A stretch of DNA of 64,000 nt from the NCBI RefSeq assembly GCF_010500965.1, contig NZ_QVMI01000030.1, positions 1 to 64,000 of the forward strand. Reading direction: 5' to 3'. Shown one piece after another: positions 29,486 through 39,534 of this stretch (the stretch's first letter is position 1; every line of letters begins with the position of its first letter). This DNA comes from Bacteroides sp. 51 (GTDB taxonomy: Bacteria > Bacteroidota > Bacteroidia > Bacteroidales > Bacteroidaceae). Below the pieces are notes generated by a model. The model searched no databases and was not told the DNA's origin. It saw only the letters and a program-made list of their open reading frames with translations. A program made the translations under genes and the position numbers.

Positions 29486-32400
29486 TTAGAATTTGATATC
29501 AATACCGAAGCTAATGTTCCGGGTAAGCGGATAATTACTGTTGTCCACACCCCCTTGCACTTCCGGGTCGAATCCGGAATAATCAGTCAGCGTCAACAGG
29601 TTTTGCGCCGACATATAGATACGCAAATTACTGATATAGGCTTTTTTCAGCACAGCAGCGGGAAGCGTATAACCCAAAGTCACATTCTTCAAACGAAGAT
29701 ATTTTCCATCTTCAATAAAGCGGTTGGACGTCCGTGTATTCTTATTCGGGTCGCTATAGATGGCACGGGGCATCGAATGGCTTGTGCCTTCGCCTGTCCA
29801 ACGATCCAACACCTTCCGGGTTTGGTTGCGGACGGTATACATGCCTTCCAGTGTAACTCTGTTGGCATTGTAAATATCATTTCCGGCTACGCCTTGCAAG
29901 AACACATTTAAATCGAATCCCTTGTACAGCAAGCTGTTGTTCATAGAGAAATTCCATGTAGGAGTCGGGTTACCAATATAGGTGCGATCATAGTCGTTCA
30001 CCACTCCGTCATTGTTTATATCCAGGAATTTAATATCCCCGGGAGCAGTTCCATTGGCAGCATCGGCACCTTGGTATTGGTAAGCATAATTATTCACCTC
30101 ATCCCAGTTCTGGAACAAACCATTCGTTACCCATCCGTAGAATGAACCCACCGGACGGCCTTCCTGATGATGCTGATAACCTGAATAAATAGGCACACTA
30201 TTATTTAGCTTGATTACTTTGTTCTTATTGTAGGATACATTTACATCCGTATTCCATTCTACCGTTCCTTTCAGGTTTTGAGAAGAGATGGTCAGTTCCC
30301 AGCCTTTATTTCTAACCTTGCCGGCATTAATCATCGGTGTATAAATATCCGAGTATCCCGTTGTGATCGGCACCACCATGCTGACAAGCATGTCTGTTGT
30401 ATTCTTAATATACGTATCGAAAGTAATATTAATACGCTGGTTGAACATGGTTGCATCAAACCCTACGTTGGCCTGTTTTACCGTTTCCCACTTGATGTCC
30501 GGATTGGACATTACCAACGGATACAGCGTAGATACAGGAGTACCATTGAATACATATTGTGCTGTTTTCAAGCGGGTAACAGCAGCGTAATTATCCAACA
30601 CGGCCTGATTACCTGTTACACCATAGCCCGCACGCAGCTTGAGGTCGCTCAACACATCATTCTTCTTATAAAACGATTCTTCCGACAAACGCCATGCCGC
30701 AGAAAATGAAGGAAACGTCCCCCAGCGATTGCCTTTAGCTATACGGGAAGTACCATCACGACGAACCGTAGCCGTGAATAAATATTTATCATCGAACGAA
30801 TAGTTTATACGTCCAAAGAACGAAAGTAATGCCCACTCATTTTTACTACCTCCCACAGTAGGATCTAGTAAACCGTTATTCAACTGATTATAGTTGTCGG
30901 ACAAGAACTCCTTTACACTGGCACTCATGTTATTATAGACATTGTTCTGTGCACTCGAACCCAACATGACGTTCAGGTTGTGCTTATCTTTAAACGTATC
31001 CATATATGTCAGGGTATTATCCCATAAGTACGTCAGGCTCTTGTTCGAACTTTCACCACGGTAGGAATTAGGCACCGGTATCGGCTTCCAGTCGTATTTG
31101 GGTGAGAAATTTACACTGTCCCAGAATTTAAAGTCAATCCCTCCGGTCATTTTATAGGTAATCTTATCGAAAAGATAAATCTCACCATACAAATTACCTA
31201 ATATGTTATACCCCTTGGTTGTATTCTTCTCCAAGCGGGCTGTACCTATCGGATTGCGCAAATCACCATAGAATTGTGACTCAGTACCCGGACCCGAGTA
31301 AGTGCCATCTTCATTAAGAATCGGCTGAGTTGGTAAAGAGGCCAATGTATTGAGCACACTATACGAACCGTTTTTCTTAACATCATGACTCAACGTAATG
31401 TTGTTTCCGAATTTCAACCATGAACGGACTCTCGACTCGTTGTTAAACTGTAGAGTATAACGGCGATAGGATGTATTTATAACAATACCCTCCTGATCAA
31501 GTACTCCACCCGATACATAATAGCTGCTTTTGTCATTTCCACCCGAATAGGATATAGAATAGTTTTGCATCTTGGCGGTACCCAACAGTGCATCTATCCA
31601 ATCCGTACCCTCTCCCCAGGAAAGAGGATCGGCAAAGTCGGGACGTTGGCCCATATTATTATTGGCCATCATTTCGTTGTGTAACGATGCAAACTGAGAA
31701 GCATTCAACATTTTAGGTACACTGGTTGCTTCCTGTATACCGAAATTTGCGCTGACTGATATGGTACCATCTCCCGCTTTTCCTTTTTTTGTTGTGATCA
31801 GCACCACTCCGTTTGCACCACGAGAACCGTATATGGCTGTAGCCGAAGCATCTTTCAGAATATCTACGGTCTCCACATCGTTTTGGTTCAATGCATTCAA
31901 CGGCATATCGGTAGGAACTCCATCGATGACCAACAAAGGGTCGGAATTATTAATAGAGCCTAATCCGCGAACACGAATGCTTACATTGCCTCCCGGCGTT
32001 CCTGAGTTAATCACTTGTACTCCGGCAGCCCGGCCTTGCAGCGCCTCACCAATATTGAAAACAGGTTTGTCCTGCATCGCTTTCGCACCAACAGAGGAAA
32101 GCGATCCGGTCAAGTCCTTTTTACGTACTACACCATAGCCCACAACGACTACTTCGTCAAGCATTTCGGAATTCTCTCTTAATATAATCCGTATATCCGT
32201 TTTTCCCTGTACAGGGACTTCCTGTGGTAGATATCCGATATAAGATACGACGATAACAGCATCACTGTTTACATCTAATGAAAATCTTCCATCCATATCG
32301 GTTATCGTTCCGATTCCCGTATCTTTCACGGTAACGGATGCACCGATAATACTTTCTCCTTCTTCATCTGTTATGGTTCCTGTGATTTTTCTTTGATTCT

Positions 32401-32491
32401 GACTCGACAGGCCGACAGAGAAAGTAAGTGCCAGCATAAACAGAAGTATTTTACTGACGTAGCCCCAACTCATTTTCTGATTTTTTTTCAT
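29486..32491 (-). CDS. SusC/RagA TonB-dependent glycan transporter of the dextran locus
   Basis: 1,001 residues: signal peptide, carboxypeptidase-regulatory-like domain (KITGTITDEEGESIIGASV), TonB box/plug (EVVVVGYGVVRKKDLTGSLSSV), then a 22-strand barrel ending NISFGIDIKF. It imports oligosaccharides across the outer membrane with energy from TonB. There is no STN domain, in agreement with control by SusR rather than an anti-sigma factor. It is the first gene of the leftward operon. Confidence 0.96.
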   Translation of the reverse strand: MKKNQKMSWGYVSKILLFMLALTFSVGLSSQNQRKITGTITDEEGESIIGASVTVKDTGIGTITDMDGRFSLDVNSDAVIVVSYIGYLPQEVPVQGKTDIRIILRENSEMLDEVVVVGYGVVRKKDLTGSLSSVGAKAMQDKPVFNIGEALQGRAAGVQVINSGTPGGNVSIRVRGLGSINNSDPLLVIDGVPTDMPLNALNQNDVETVDILKDASATAIYGSRGANGVVLITTKKGKAGDGTISVSANFGIQEATSVPKMLNASQFASLHNEMMANNNMGQRPDFADPLSWGEGTDWIDALLGTAKMQNYSISYSGGNDKSSYYVSGGVLDQEGIVINTSYRRYTLQFNNESRVRSWLKFGNNITLSHDVKKNGSYSVLNTLASLPTQPILNEDGTYSGPGTESQFYGDLRNPIGTARLEKNTTKGYNILGNLYGEIYLFDKITYKMTGGIDFKFWDSVNFSPKYDWKPIPVPNSYRGESSNKSLTYLWDNTLTYMDTFKDKHNLNVMLGSSAQNNVYNNMSASVKEFLSDNYNQLNNGLLDPTVGGSKNEWALLSFFGRINYSFDDKYLFTATVRRDGTSRIAKGNRWGTFPSFSAAWRLSEESFYKKNDVLSDLKLRAGYGVTGNQAVLDNYAAVTRLKTAQYVFNGTPVSTLYPLVMSNPDIKWETVKQANVGFDATMFNQRINITFDTYIKNTTDMLVSMVVPITTGYSDIYTPMINAGKVRNKGWELTISSQNLKGTVEWNTDVNVSYNKNKVIKLNNSVPIYSGYQHHQEGRPVGSFYGWVTNGLFQNWDEVNNYAYQYQGADAANGTAPGDIKFLDINNDGVVNDYDRTYIGNPTPTWNFSMNNSLLYKGFDLNVFLQGVAGNDIYNANRVTLEGMYTVRNQTRKVLDRWTGEGTSHSMPRAIYSDPNKNTRTSNRFIEDGKYLRLKNVTLGYTLPAAVLKKAYISNLRIYMSAQNLLTLTDYSGFDPEVQGGVDNSNYPLTRNISFGIDIKF

Positions 32492-32542
32492 GGTCTCATT
32501 GATTTTAGTTTCTCATAATATATAGTTAACATTGTTTTTACA

Positions 32543-32578
32543 CATGAGGTAGAACTTACGACCTCACATGCAAAAGTA
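32543..32578 (-). promoter_or_regulatory. Promoter and operator-like inverted repeat of the dextran operon
   Basis: On the minus strand TACTTTTG (plus 32571-32578) fits the -7 consensus, 80 bp before the SusC start. TGAGGT (32545-32550) and ACCTCA (32561-32566) form an inverted repeat near the likely transcription start. No well-spaced -33 box is seen, as expected for an activator-dependent promoter. Confidence 0.45.
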
Positions 32579-32701
32579 TGAGTAACATATATCTAAGAAA
32601 AACTCATATGGACAAAATATAGACGCGAAAGAATGGCACATCGCTTTTAATCAGCGAATTACCATCTTTTATAACCTCGTAATATATGGATACGGTATAT
32701 G

Positions 32702-34378
32702 TCAATCAGGCTTAATTATGCCTATTTTCATCACCATATTTTCAAATTGTTCGCGGGGTACAGCCGATTTATTCCGGACTCTCGTGCGATAGCTGTAGAT
32801 TGTGTTTGCGGAATAATGAAGGAATTTTGCAATTTTTGAGCTGTCTGTTATGCCCAACCGTATCAATGCAAATATACGCAGTTCGGCATTTAGCAGTTCG
32901 TTGGCTTTTAACTGAAACCGTTCTTCGTTCAATAGCAAGGAATTAAAATCTTCGACAAAATTAGGATATAAATGGAGGAATATATTATCGAAATTCTCAT
33001 AGAGCGCTTTTAGTTCGTTATCAATCATCTCACGCGATTTCAAGATTTTATAAAGCTCTTCCAGTTTTTTATCTGCCGCCTTCTTTCTCAGCGTGTTTTG
33101 ATAACTTTCAATCTTATCGATATAGGTGGAGCACAAATCGAGGAAATGACCTATATATGCTTCTTTAATCTGGTTGGCCTCAGATAACTCAGAATTTACA
33201 TCGAACAGCTTCAGATTTAATTTTGACAATTTCTCATTCGAATTCTGGAGATTGTCATTCAAGTCTTTCAGTTTTATATTCGTATGGTACAACTCTTTAC
33301 GGATACGAGCAATCCTCTTCATTTGTTTATACACATATATAACTGCCATGATCAATAAAAAAGAAAGGATACTAACGGCAACAAGGAATATAATAAGAAC
33401 TCTTTGTTGTTTGTCGACACTGTCCTTATAAGCGCTATCGATAATAGGAAATATTTTCGAAACCTCAAATGTCCTCAATCGTGCGTTGCAGAACATAGCG
33501 TCTTCCATCGACGATCTGATACATTTATAGGCGTTTGCTATATCACCCGCTTCGTATAAAACAGAAGCCAGCATTTGCATGGACGCATTCTCTTTAATAG
33601 CATTCTTTATATCTGACATTGCCGATATTAACAGATATTTTTTCTGCTCTTCAATATTTCCTTTTGCTTTATAAACATTTGCTAAAGCATGCGCTAATAC
33701 AGCATGTTCGTGATCTTCAGATGTTGATTTCCCGAACATCTCTTCGAGCAGTACCTGCGCCTGTTCTATCTGTTTATTATCCAGAAGTTTCTCGGCATAT
33801 ACTATTTTGTAAAAATTGGAGTTAGTATCCAGTACTCCAAGAAGGGAATCTCTATATAGAATAGATTTTTCAAGATATTCTTTACCATTAATATCGTTTA
33901 ATAAAGAGTAGGATTTGTATAGTTGATTATTGATTTGATAATAGTAAGAAGAAAACCAATCCGGTAATTTCCGCTTATCTAAATGCTCTAACTCTCTAAT
34001 TCCATTAAGAGCTTCAATATACAGTCCCGAAACAGTATAAAGTCCTATTAAATCAAGTTGTGAACCAATCAATCGATGAGCGTCATTCAATCTTTGTGCT
34101 ATTTCTACGTTTTCTTTGGTATATACAATTGCCGAATCTGCAATAAAGATTTTGTAAGCATCATACAACTGATGGTTTATATCGTACCGTTGTTGGTCAT
34201 TGATATGGGGTGTGCTTAATAATTTCCGGATTTCAGCTATTTCATTGAATTTCAACTGCGCATAGAAATCTTTATTCGCTAGTGCTTTCTCGAAATTAAC
34301 ATAAACTGTATCGCTTTTAGTTTTCGAGTAGCAAGATAACGCGAGAAATATGGAAAACAATATTAAGCAATGTCTCAT
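32702..34378 (-). CDS. SusR-type membrane-bound transcription activator
   Basis: About 558 residues from ATG 34378. Order: signal/N-terminal membrane segment, periplasmic TPR-like helices to about residue 325, one transmembrane helix (VLIIFLVAVSILSFLLIMAVIYVY), a coiled coil, and a C-terminal cytoplasmic HTH of LuxR-like form (LRIFALIRLGITDSSKIAKFLHYSANTIYSYRTRVRNKS). This is the SusR (DUF6377) layout: it senses oligosaccharides in the periplasm and activates the adjacent sus operon. It is 210 bp upstream of the SusC gene and in the same direction. Confidence 0.9.
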   Translation of the reverse strand: MRHCLILFSIFLALSCYSKTKSDTVYVNFEKALANKDFYAQLKFNEIAEIRKLLSTPHINDQQRYDINHQLYDAYKIFIADSAIVYTKENVEIAQRLNDAHRLIGSQLDLIGLYTVSGLYIEALNGIRELEHLDKRKLPDWFSSYYYQINNQLYKSYSLLNDINGKEYLEKSILYRDSLLGVLDTNSNFYKIVYAEKLLDNKQIEQAQVLLEEMFGKSTSEDHEHAVLAHALANVYKAKGNIEEQKKYLLISAMSDIKNAIKENASMQMLASVLYEAGDIANAYKCIRSSMEDAMFCNARLRTFEVSKIFPIIDSAYKDSVDKQQRVLIIFLVAVSILSFLLIMAVIYVYKQMKRIARIRKELYHTNIKLKDLNDNLQNSNEKLSKLNLKLFDVNSELSEANQIKEAYIGHFLDLCSTYIDKIESYQNTLRKKAADKKLEELYKILKSREMIDNELKALYENFDNIFLHLYPNFVEDFNSLLLNEERFQLKANELLNAELRIFALIRLGITDSSKIAKFLHYSANTIYSYRTRVRNKSAVPREQFENMVMKIGIIKPD

Positions 34379-34695
34379 AGTATTATATCTATAATACAAA
34401 AATACATTATTTATCGCAAATAAGAAACATTGGTGCGCTCAAAAACAAATAGTCTATGCTTTACTTTCCCATTGAGTTTATTTAGCTTGTAGATGTGTTT
34501 GCTGAATAAAGGGTAGCCACTAAAAAATTGTTGTTCTGGATTATTTTTCTTATATTTGCATTAATAAAGCGTACTTTGATTTGTTTGCTAATCGTCTGAT
34601 AAATAGCATTTTGGAGTCTATAGGACTACAAGGTGGACTTGATTTTCGAGATTGGTAAATAACTGAATATAAGGCGTTTAAACGGAGACTATTTG

Positions 34696-34717
34696 TTCCG
34701 TCCATACCGCTTAAAAG
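34696..34717 (+). repeat. Right 22-bp direct repeat, probable attR of the dextran island
   Basis: Identical to 15984-16005 and followed by GACTGA versus GCCTGA. The two copies enclose 18.7 kb with the integrase and the whole dextran locus. Confidence 0.7.
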
Positions 34718-34745
34718 ACTGATAATCAGTCGATTAAAAGAAAAC

Positions 34746-34780
34746 AAAAGCCTGTAAAATTACATTTTACAGGCTTTTTT
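34746..34780 (+). terminator. Intrinsic terminator of unit C
   Basis: AAAAGCCTGTAAAAT-TAC-ATTTTACAGGCTTTT, a perfect stem followed by T-run. Confidence 0.85.
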
Positions 34781-35672
34781 ATATCCCCTCGGAAAATCCG
34801 GTAAGCACATTCCTTTTAAACAGGATACTATTCACTTTCATCAAGCAGACTCTCAATTTACATTTTGTCAATTCAGCTTTAAATCGCTTGAAATTGCCTA
34901 CCATTGCCCGTAATTGAAAAATATTCAGTATTCTCTATTAGGAAAATACAAATCGGCAGAAAATCTTCTAATTATATGAAAAATGGAAAGAAAAATAACA
35001 CATATACATTCGATAAAGCAACTTAAAAACAAAATTCCGCATCAATATTTTTATCCTATCTTTTCCATAAAAACGATTGAAATAGAAAATACAGCTTTCA
35101 AAGTTGACTCTTCTTCCTGCTTTTTTCATTTTTTCATGTTCAAAAAATCGAATCAGAACCTTTTTATCTTTCTTGTTAAACACACTGGCTATCTACGTTA
35201 ACACATCAACTTCGAGACATAACATCACGACCAGTCGTGTTAAGTGTGACTACTCACCGCGCTATTCAAGCCAGCTGTCTTGTTACGCACGCCAGCCAAC
35301 GTGTTAAACAAGAAAACAAGGAAGAAGTGTCTGAATATTATGGTTTTTCATCAGCGAATTCGCCCATTTAGATAAAAAACGCACTTTATCTTCTCTTTTT
35401 TAAGAGAAATCCCTCTTTTTAATAACAAACAAATAAGCTCTATACAGCTTCTAAGGCACATCTTATACTTTAAACAAGTAAAAACAAGCACTGGGAGATT
35501 ATTAAAAAGAAAACAAAACAAGCAAAACATAAGCAACTTGACAATAAAATAAAAAGAAACAAATCAATTAGACATTCCACCAAAACACATTGAAAGTAAA
35601 CTTTAAGGAAAACAATGAATATTTCATGCTGGAGCATCAGCAGATTAGGTTTGAATTTCTTATCTTTGTCAT

Positions 35673-36545
35673 ATGCAGATAAAACGTACACTCTCAGAAT
35701 TCAATAATGAGCTCAAACTGAAAGGGTTCAAAGCATTTCAAATTGACGACGACAGCAATGCCACGCGCACATACAGTCGAAAAGAATTCTATAAAATCTG
35801 CCTCACCACCGGCAAAAGCATTATTCATTACGCCGACCGGAGTTTTGAACAAGAAGGCACCATTTTGTTTTTCGGCAATCCCCACATTCCTTATTCCTGG
35901 GAAACCATATCAACGACCTACAAGGGGTATACCTGTCTTTTCTCCGAAGATTTTCTGAAACAATCCGAACGTTCAGAGAGCCTGCTCCAATCTCCGTTCT
36001 TTAAGATTGACGGAACACCCGTTTTAGAAATATCCGAAGAACAACGACTGTTTCTCAACACCCTTTTTCTAAAAATGATCGAGGAACAGGAAAACGATTA
36101 TACATTTAAGGATGAACTTATCCGCAACTATATCAGCCTTATCATTCACGAATCATTAAAGCTGCAACCCTCAGAGCATTATCATCAGACAAAAAAAGCA
36201 ACCGCACGTATCACTTCCGTATTTCTGGAACTGCTGGAGAGACAATTTCCCATTGAAACCTCCGACCACCCTTTGCAACTGCGAACAGCACAGGATTATG
36301 CCCGTTACCTGAATGTTCACACCAACTATTTGAATCGCGCAGTCAAAGAAGTTACAGGAAAATCAACCACAGCACACATCACCGAGCGGATTATTGCCGA
36401 AGCAAAAGCCCTTTTACAGCATACCGACTGGAATATTGCAGAGGTAGCCTATGCACTTGGTTTCGAGTACCCTACCTACTTCAACAACTTCTTCAAAAAG
36501 CTAACAGGCACCAATCCAAAGTCGCTTCGCGAAGCAATGGTTTGA
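35673..36545 (+). CDS. AraC-family regulator
   Basis: 290 residues. The cupin-like N-terminal domain (residues 20-160) is followed by an HTH_18 domain with YARYLNVHTNYLNRAVKEVTGKS and WNIAEVAYALGFEYPTYFNNFFKKLTGTNPKSLR. A -7 box TATCTTTG lies at 35661-35668, only 4 bp before the ATG, so the mRNA may be nearly leaderless. It probably controls the acetyltransferase-lipoprotein-hydrolase genes that follow; direct repeats after its stop fit its binding sites. Confidence 0.9.
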   Translation: MQIKRTLSEFNNELKLKGFKAFQIDDDSNATRTYSRKEFYKICLTTGKSIIHYADRSFEQEGTILFFGNPHIPYSWETISTTYKGYTCLFSEDFLKQSERSESLLQSPFFKIDGTPVLEISEEQRLFLNTLFLKMIEEQENDYTFKDELIRNYISLIIHESLKLQPSEHYHQTKKATARITSVFLELLERQFPIETSDHPLQLRTAQDYARYLNVHTNYLNRAVKEVTGKSTTAHITERIIAEAKALLQHTDWNIAEVAYALGFEYPTYFNNFFKKLTGTNPKSLREAMV

Positions 36546-36571
36546 ATATCTTAATCATCGGTTTGAATATC
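36539..36571 (+). promoter_or_regulatory. Direct repeats, probable AraC-type operator
   Basis: GGTTTGAATATC occurs at 36539-36550 (overlapping the AraC gene stop) and at 36560-36571, exactly 21 bp apart, i.e. two helical turns on one DNA face, as AraC-family dimers prefer. TTAA follows one base after each copy. Confidence 0.55.
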
Positions 36572-36598
36572 GTTAACAAGAGAAGCCAGTAATCTCCG

Positions 36599-36624
36599 AT
36601 CTTTGTATCAAAAAATACAAAGAT
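36599..36624. promoter_or_regulatory. Perfect 10-bp inverted repeat over the acetyltransferase start codon
   Basis: ATCTTTGTAT (36599-36608) and ATACAAAGAT (36615-36624) pair perfectly. The left arm contains a GATCTTTG -7-like box and the right arm includes the first bases of the ATG at 36623. It could be an operator or an RNA hairpin masking the start. Confidence 0.5.
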
Positions 36625-37183
36625 GAATAAAGTAGATGTTTTTGAGCGCCTCAGAAATGGGGAAACCATTCCACCCGACGACCCACAGGCCTATAAAATG
36701 CGGGAAGCCTCCTACAACACTAAAATATTGCTGTTGCAAATGAACAACTCTGCCGATGCAGCAGAAATAAGAAACCTGTTAAGCCGGATTACAGACAGCA
36801 TGATTGATGAAAGCGTTGCCATATTCACCCCTCTGTACATCAACTACGGAAAACATATAAAGATTGGAAAAAACGTATTCATCAATTTCAATTGCACGCT
36901 TTTAGATTTAGGCGGCATCACCATCGAAGATAATGTATTGATAGGTCCGAACGTCAGCATACTGTCCGAGGGACATCCTACCCTGCCCATAAACCGGCAT
37001 TCGCTCATACCCAAATCCATTCATATCAAAAAGAATGCCTGGATCGGCGCCGGAGCAACCATCCTGCAAGGGGTAACCATTGGCGAAAACGCTATCGTAG
37101 CCGCCGGAGCAGTCGTATCTAAAGATGTTCCCGGCAACGCGATTGTCGGTGGGATTCCCGCAAAAATTATAAAAACAATTTAA
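36623..37183 (+). CDS. Maltose/galactoside O-acetyltransferase-like protein
   Basis: 186 residues, normal for the MAT/GAT left-handed beta-helix family. An N-terminal helical part (PPDDPQAYKMREASYNTKILL) is followed by hexapeptide repeats: IKIGKNVFINFNC, GGITIEDNVLIGPNVSILSEGHP (catalytic His), NAWIGAGATILQGVTIGENAIVAAGAVV. It transfers acetyl from acetyl-CoA to a sugar hydroxyl in the cytoplasm; in vivo substrate is uncertain. It is followed by the lipoprotein gene after 11 bp. Confidence 0.92.
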   Translation: MNKVDVFERLRNGETIPPDDPQAYKMREASYNTKILLLQMNNSADAAEIRNLLSRITDSMIDESVAIFTPLYINYGKHIKIGKNVFINFNCTLLDLGGITIEDNVLIGPNVSILSEGHPTLPINRHSLIPKSIHIKKNAWIGAGATILQGVTIGENAIVAAGAVVSKDVPGNAIVGGIPAKIIKTI

Positions 37184-37194
37184 ACAAAACTCAT

Positions 37195-37689
37195 ATGAAA
37201 AGATTCCTGATAATAATACTCTCCTTGATACTAATAACAGGTCTTTCGGCCTGCGACACCGACGACATCCCAACCCCCGAACCACCTTATCGACCGGAGA
37301 ACCCTGGCAACAATAATGAAGACGATAAACCAGAAGAAAACAGGAAGATGAAGATAACAACAGGTACAGCCACGTTCATGGCCACCCTTCAAAATAATGC
37401 AACAGCAACTGCCTTTGCGAAGTTGTTGCCCATAACCATCACGATGCAGGAGCTGAACAACAATGAAAAATATTACGATCTGCCAGGTAGCCTACCTACC
37501 AGTTCCTCCAATCCGGGAACAATACAAACCGGCGATTTAATGCTATACGCTTCACGAACATTGGTATTGTTTTACAAAAACTTTTCCACATCGTATAGCT
37601 ACACCCGGTTAGGAAAAATAAATGATCCTACAGGCTTAGCCTCTGCATTAGGTTCAGAAAATGCAACCATTACTATTGAATTAGAATAA
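37195..37689 (+). CDS. Cyclophilin-like-fold lipoprotein
   Basis: 164 residues with lipobox LITGLSAC and an acidic, Pro-rich linker. The remainder (KITTGTATFMATLQNNATATAFAKLLP ... NEKYYDLPG ... GDLMLYASRTLVLFY ... YTRLGKI) matches the cyclophilin-like domain common as a lipoprotein in Bacteroidales, next to alpha/beta hydrolases and flavodoxins. Enzymatic activity is not established. It belongs to the AraC-controlled cluster. Confidence 0.75.
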   Translation: MKRFLIIILSLILITGLSACDTDDIPTPEPPYRPENPGNNNEDDKPEENRKMKITTGTATFMATLQNNATATAFAKLLPITITMQELNNNEKYYDLPGSLPTSSSNPGTIQTGDLMLYASRTLVLFYKNFSTSYSYTRLGKINDPTGLASALGSENATITIELE

Positions 37690-37715
37690 AAGAAATCATA
37701 TAAAACGAATAAATT

Positions 37716-38792
37716 ATGCGAAGAATAATAACACTATCCCTGCTCATTATGGGAATCACCACAGCAGAAGCAACCAACAAAACAACCTCTAGAAATCAAA
37801 TAAACGAAAGAGATATGGATAAATTAGAACTAACAAAAGACTGGGATAAAGTATTCCCGAAAAGCGATAAAGTCAATCATAGTAAGGTAACTTTCCGCAA
37901 CCGCTATGGCATCACCCTTGCCGCCGATATGTACATACCCAAGAATGCCAATGAGAAGTTAGCAGCTATTGCCGTAAGTGGTCCTTTCGGCGCTGTTAAA
38001 GAACAGTCGTCGGGGCTCTACGCACAGACAATGGCGGAACGCGGTTTCCTGACCATCGCTTTCGACCCCTCGTATACCGGCGAAAGTGGTGGTCATCCCC
38101 GTTATGTGGCCTCTCCCGACATCAACACAGAAGATTTTAGCGCCGCCGTCGATTTCCTTTCTACGCGAGATGATGTAGACCCTGAGCGTATCGGAATCAT
38201 TGGCATCTGTGGCTGGGGAGGTCTGGCCATAAATGCAGCTGCTATGGACACCCGGATTAAGGCAACCGCCACATCGACAATGTATGACATGGGTCGCGTC
38301 AACGCCAACGGTTATTTTGATTCAATGGATGCGGACGAACGCTACGAACTCCGCCGGCAGCTAAATGCTCAACGAACTGTAGATGCAAAGAATGGCACGT
38401 ACGCATTGGCGGGCGGAGTAGTAGACCCACTACCCGATAATGCACCATGGTTTGTGAAAGATTATCATAGTTATTACAAAACAGAACGCGGCTACCACAA
38501 ACGTTCGCTCAATTCGAATAACGGATGGAACGTAACATCCTCTCTTTCATTCATCAATATGCCACAACTTTCATATAGTAATGAAATCCGCAATGCCGTA
38601 CTCGTTATTCATGGTGAAAAAGCGCATTCCCGCTATTTCAGTGAAGATGCTTTTAAAAAACTAAAAGGAGATAACAAAGAGCTATTTATTATTCCCGAGG
38701 CAGTTCACGTAGATTTATACGATCGTATGGATGTAATCCCCTTCGACAAACTGGAGTCTTTCTTTAAAGAGTATCTGAAAATGGACGACTAA
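37716..38792 (+). CDS. Alpha/beta hydrolase with Cys nucleophile elbow
   Basis: 358 residues with a short N-terminal signal-like segment. The nucleophile elbow reads IGIIGICGWGGLAINAAA, with Cys in place of Ser, as in dienelactone-hydrolase-like and YcjY-like proteins. A GESGGHPRY segment and a C-terminal EAVHVDLYD (His) complete a probable Cys-Asp/Glu-His triad. Substrate unknown; the co-occurrence with the cyclophilin-like lipoprotein is frequent in Bacteroidales (from memory). Confidence 0.8.
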   Translation: MRRIITLSLLIMGITTAEATNKTTSRNQINERDMDKLELTKDWDKVFPKSDKVNHSKVTFRNRYGITLAADMYIPKNANEKLAAIAVSGPFGAVKEQSSGLYAQTMAERGFLTIAFDPSYTGESGGHPRYVASPDINTEDFSAAVDFLSTRDDVDPERIGIIGICGWGGLAINAAAMDTRIKATATSTMYDMGRVNANGYFDSMDADERYELRRQLNAQRTVDAKNGTYALAGGVVDPLPDNAPWFVKDYHSYYKTERGYHKRSLNSNNGWNVTSSLSFINMPQLSYSNEIRNAVLVIHGEKAHSRYFSEDAFKKLKGDNKELFIIPEAVHVDLYDRMDVIPFDKLESFFKEYLKMDD

Positions 38793-38922
38793 TTTCACGA
38801 AGAGTTGTTACGTACGACTTTACACGACTTAAATAATTAAAGAAATAAACTTGTGTAAAGTCGTATATAACTACCCTATTTTTTTATACCTTTGTTCTAT
38901 TGCAACCTTTCTAATACCAAAT

Positions 38923-39504
38923 ATGAAAAACACCGATGACTTTACTTCTAACATTGATGAACAACTTTCCAAAGCGTTAAGAGATGGAAATGAAAAAGCC
39001 TTTCTTCTCATTTTCAACACCTACCACAAAGTGCTATATGCACTGGCCTACAGATATTTAAAATCAAGAGCAGAGGCCGAAGACGCTATTCAACACACCT
39101 TCATGCGCTTGTGGGAACAACGGGAAGTGTTTCATTTCACTACTAGTCTGCGTAGCCTCCTGTTCACCATCCTGAAAAATTATATTCTGAACGAATTGCG
39201 CCACCGGCGAATCGTTTTCGAAAAACATTATGAGTTGATGCAAAAAGATGAAGAAATAGCAGAAGATATAATAAAAGCACTGGAAGATACGGAATTACGC
39301 AATCACCTGCGTGCTGCCATCAACGAACTACCCGTACAGAAAAGAAAAATATGCCTTCTGAAAATAGAAGAAGGGCTATCTAACCAGGAAATTGCCGATA
39401 AACTGCAAATAACCATACCCACCGTAAAGTCTCATTATACCCAAGCCATTAAGCAGCTACGTCAGGTTATTGACAAATTGATACTCATACTTTTATTCTG
39501 CTGA
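38923..39504 (+). CDS. ECF sigma-70 factor of the second glycan locus
   Basis: 193 residues from ATG 38923. Region 2 (FLLIFNTYHKVLYALAYRYLKSRAEAEDAIQHTFMRLWEQ) and region 4 (LPVQKRKICLLKIEEGLSNQEIADKLQITIPTVKSHYTQAIKQLR) are clear. TACCTTTG at 38887-38894 is a -7 box. It is followed by its FecR-type anti-sigma partner, and should activate the SusC/SusD/GH2 genes when the STN domain of SusC signals substrate binding. Confidence 0.93.
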   Translation: MKNTDDFTSNIDEQLSKALRDGNEKAFLLIFNTYHKVLYALAYRYLKSRAEAEDAIQHTFMRLWEQREVFHFTTSLRSLLFTILKNYILNELRHRRIVFEKHYELMQKDEEIAEDIIKALEDTELRNHLRAAINELPVQKRKICLLKIEEGLSNQEIADKLQITIPTVKSHYTQAIKQLRQVIDKLILILLFC

Positions 39505-39534
39505 GGTGTTTTACTAATATAATTCTAAGAAAAA

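Larger units (their letters stand above)
34528..34780 (+). ncRNA. Putative small RNA unit C with att core
   Basis: A well-formed promoter (TTG 34528-34530, 20 bp, TATATTTG 34551-34558) and a strong terminator (34746-34780) bracket about 200 bp without an ORF. It contains the right 22-bp direct repeat (34696-34717). The layout is the same as unit A (promoter, att-like core, terminator), but the bodies differ in sequence. No known RNA family is recognised. Confidence 0.45.
34400..35672. other. Long AT-rich non-coding stretch at the right end of the island
   Basis: 1.27 kb without a convincing gene. It holds putative RNA unit C (34528-34780) with the right direct repeat. A perfect CACGAC-CA-GTCGTG palindrome lies around 35227-35240. 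The rest is AT-rich with only short open frames lacking conserved features. It probably includes the island/chromosome junction. Confidence 0.6.

Noticed and set aside
35351-35691. Short hydrophobic open frames on the minus strand in the AT-rich gap
   Set aside because: Composition alone explains them (Phe/Leu/Ile from AT-rich DNA); no conserved motif or promoter, and they overlap the AraC gene promoter.
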